Made by a program: the position numbers and the translations under genes. This document shows, piece by piece, positions 63,460 to 64,000 of a stretch of DNA of 64,000 nt. The DNA comes from an uncultured Bacteroides sp. (lineage in GTDB: Bacteria > Bacteroidota > Bacteroidia > Bacteroidales > Bacteroidaceae). The notes below the pieces were generated by a model that had not been told where the DNA came from, did no database searches, and saw only the letters and a program-made list of their open reading frames with translations. The stretch lies in the NCBI RefSeq assembly GCF_910586915.1, contig NZ_CAJULN010000014.1:1-64000 (forward strand), in the 5' to 3' direction. Position 1 is the first letter of the stretch, and every line of letters begins with the position of its first letter.

Positions 63460-64000
63460 CTAAATCTCAAAATCAGGCAAATAATCCGTCAGAACCTTGC
63501 TCACCTGCTTCCCTTTCACTTGGTCGGTCACCGTCGTTGCCCCTTTCTTTTTGCCGGCGTCGTAATTCAAGGAAACTTTTTCCGCTTTGTTGCTGACGCT
63601 GATGGCGGCTTTTCCTTTCCCTGTCAGGTTGCAAGTGATGGTCCAGTCGCCCACCTGTATGGTATTGCCTTTGCGGGTCACTTTCATGTCCGGGCAATTG
63701 TTACCGTGCGTATTCATAATCGTCAGAAAACGGGCAGTCTTGCAGGGAACCGTTGTGGAGGAGAAGTGCCAGTGGTTGGGATATTTCAGTGCCTTTCCCT
63801 GTGCATTCGTCACGTTCTTCCAGTTGGTCGGGGCACAGAAGAAGGTATCTGTGAGGGCCTGCTCTGTCTTTGCCGAACAGAACAGATGGGCAACGGAAGT
63901 ACCGCCGGCTTTGTTTCTTCCGCTGACTCGCACCTCGTCCGCCAGTTCCTTCATCTCCATAGGCAGCTCCACCGTATGCAGCAGGTAACTCCAGGCGACG
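63460..64000 (-). CDS. C-terminal part of a probable heparinase II/III-like protein (partial)
   Basis: The frame is open to the window edge (V-A-W-S-Y-L-L-H-T before the first GTG), so the gene begins outside. The visible 180 residues form a beta-rich C-terminal domain with 'YPNHWHFSSTTVPCKTARFLTIMNTHG' and 'GDWTITCNLTGKGKAAISVSNKAEKVSLNYD'. The 'YLLHT' turn and beta-sandwich layout resemble heparinase II/III-type polysaccharide lyases of Bacteroides. The assignment rests on general likeness only. Confidence 0.5.
   Translation of the reverse strand, partial: VAWSYLLHTVELPMEMKELADEVRVSGRNKAGGTSVAHLFCSAKTEQALTDTFFCAPTNWKNVTNAQGKALKYPNHWHFSSTTVPCKTARFLTIMNTHGNNCPDMKVTRKGNTIQVGDWTITCNLTGKGKAAISVSNKAEKVSLNYDAGKKKGATTVTDQVKGKQVSKVLTDYLPDFEI

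Overview
The window looks like a Bacteroides chromosome, though I cannot name the species. The core genes and their order (nusB-yajC-ybbR-coaE, clpB, a carboxynorspermidine/saccharopine dehydrogenase-bcp-recA operon, dnaK, pit with a DUF47 partner, nfo) fit the genus. Many intergenic regions carry the Bacteroides-type -7 box TAnnTTTG, some with a TTTG-like -33 box 19-22 bases upstream. No rRNA, tRNA or CRISPR array was recognised.

Layout: 1-16.6 kb is ordinary chromosome and ends with dnaK. The 3' end and terminator of dnaK are repeated about 30 kb downstream (around 16,505-16,602 and 46,863-46,953, with an identical 30-base block). These repeats look like attL and attR of an integrated island. 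The first half of the island (16.7-33 kb) is a mobilizable element: HTH regulator, tyrosine integrase, VirE-N/DUF3987 replication-type genes, oriT, mobC, mobA and a MobB-like protein. It carries a restriction-like cargo: a serine recombinase, three C-terminal specificity cassettes in both orientations between inverted 19-base repeats, an Eco57I/PglX-type adenine methyltransferase and a PLD-SNF2 helicase. This reads as a specificity-switching system. As sequenced it is damaged: an in-frame TGA in the recombinase, and a frameshift plus an in-frame TAG in the methyltransferase. A second mobilizable element with visibly higher GC (33.1-39.3 kb) has its own integrase, regulators, oriT, mobC, mobA and mobB, and sits inside the island. 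It is followed by a divergent pair of units (39.4-44.8 kb): secreted and lipid-anchored proteins, one with a papain/NlpC-P60-like look, facing a TetR regulator and an outer-membrane protein. A broken AlbA_2-type gene lies next to attR.

The most interesting unit lies just outside attR (47.2-58.5 kb). A 1624-residue protein joins a DEDDh exonuclease, a RecQ helicase and a UvrD/Rep helicase. It is divergent from a jetA-jetB-jetC operon, a Wadjet/MksFEB-type SMC complex. No jetD nuclease gene is present; jetC runs directly into the convergent pit gene. The exonuclease-double-helicase protein may supply the nuclease part of a Wadjet-like defence system; that is inference. About 130 bases upstream of it are a diverged copy of the promoter region of the broken AlbA_2 gene 6 kb away.

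From 58.5 kb to the end the chromosome is ordinary again: phosphate transporter and partner, DUF4250 protein, an ECF sigma unit, endonuclease IV, and the 3' end of a probable heparinase-like gene.
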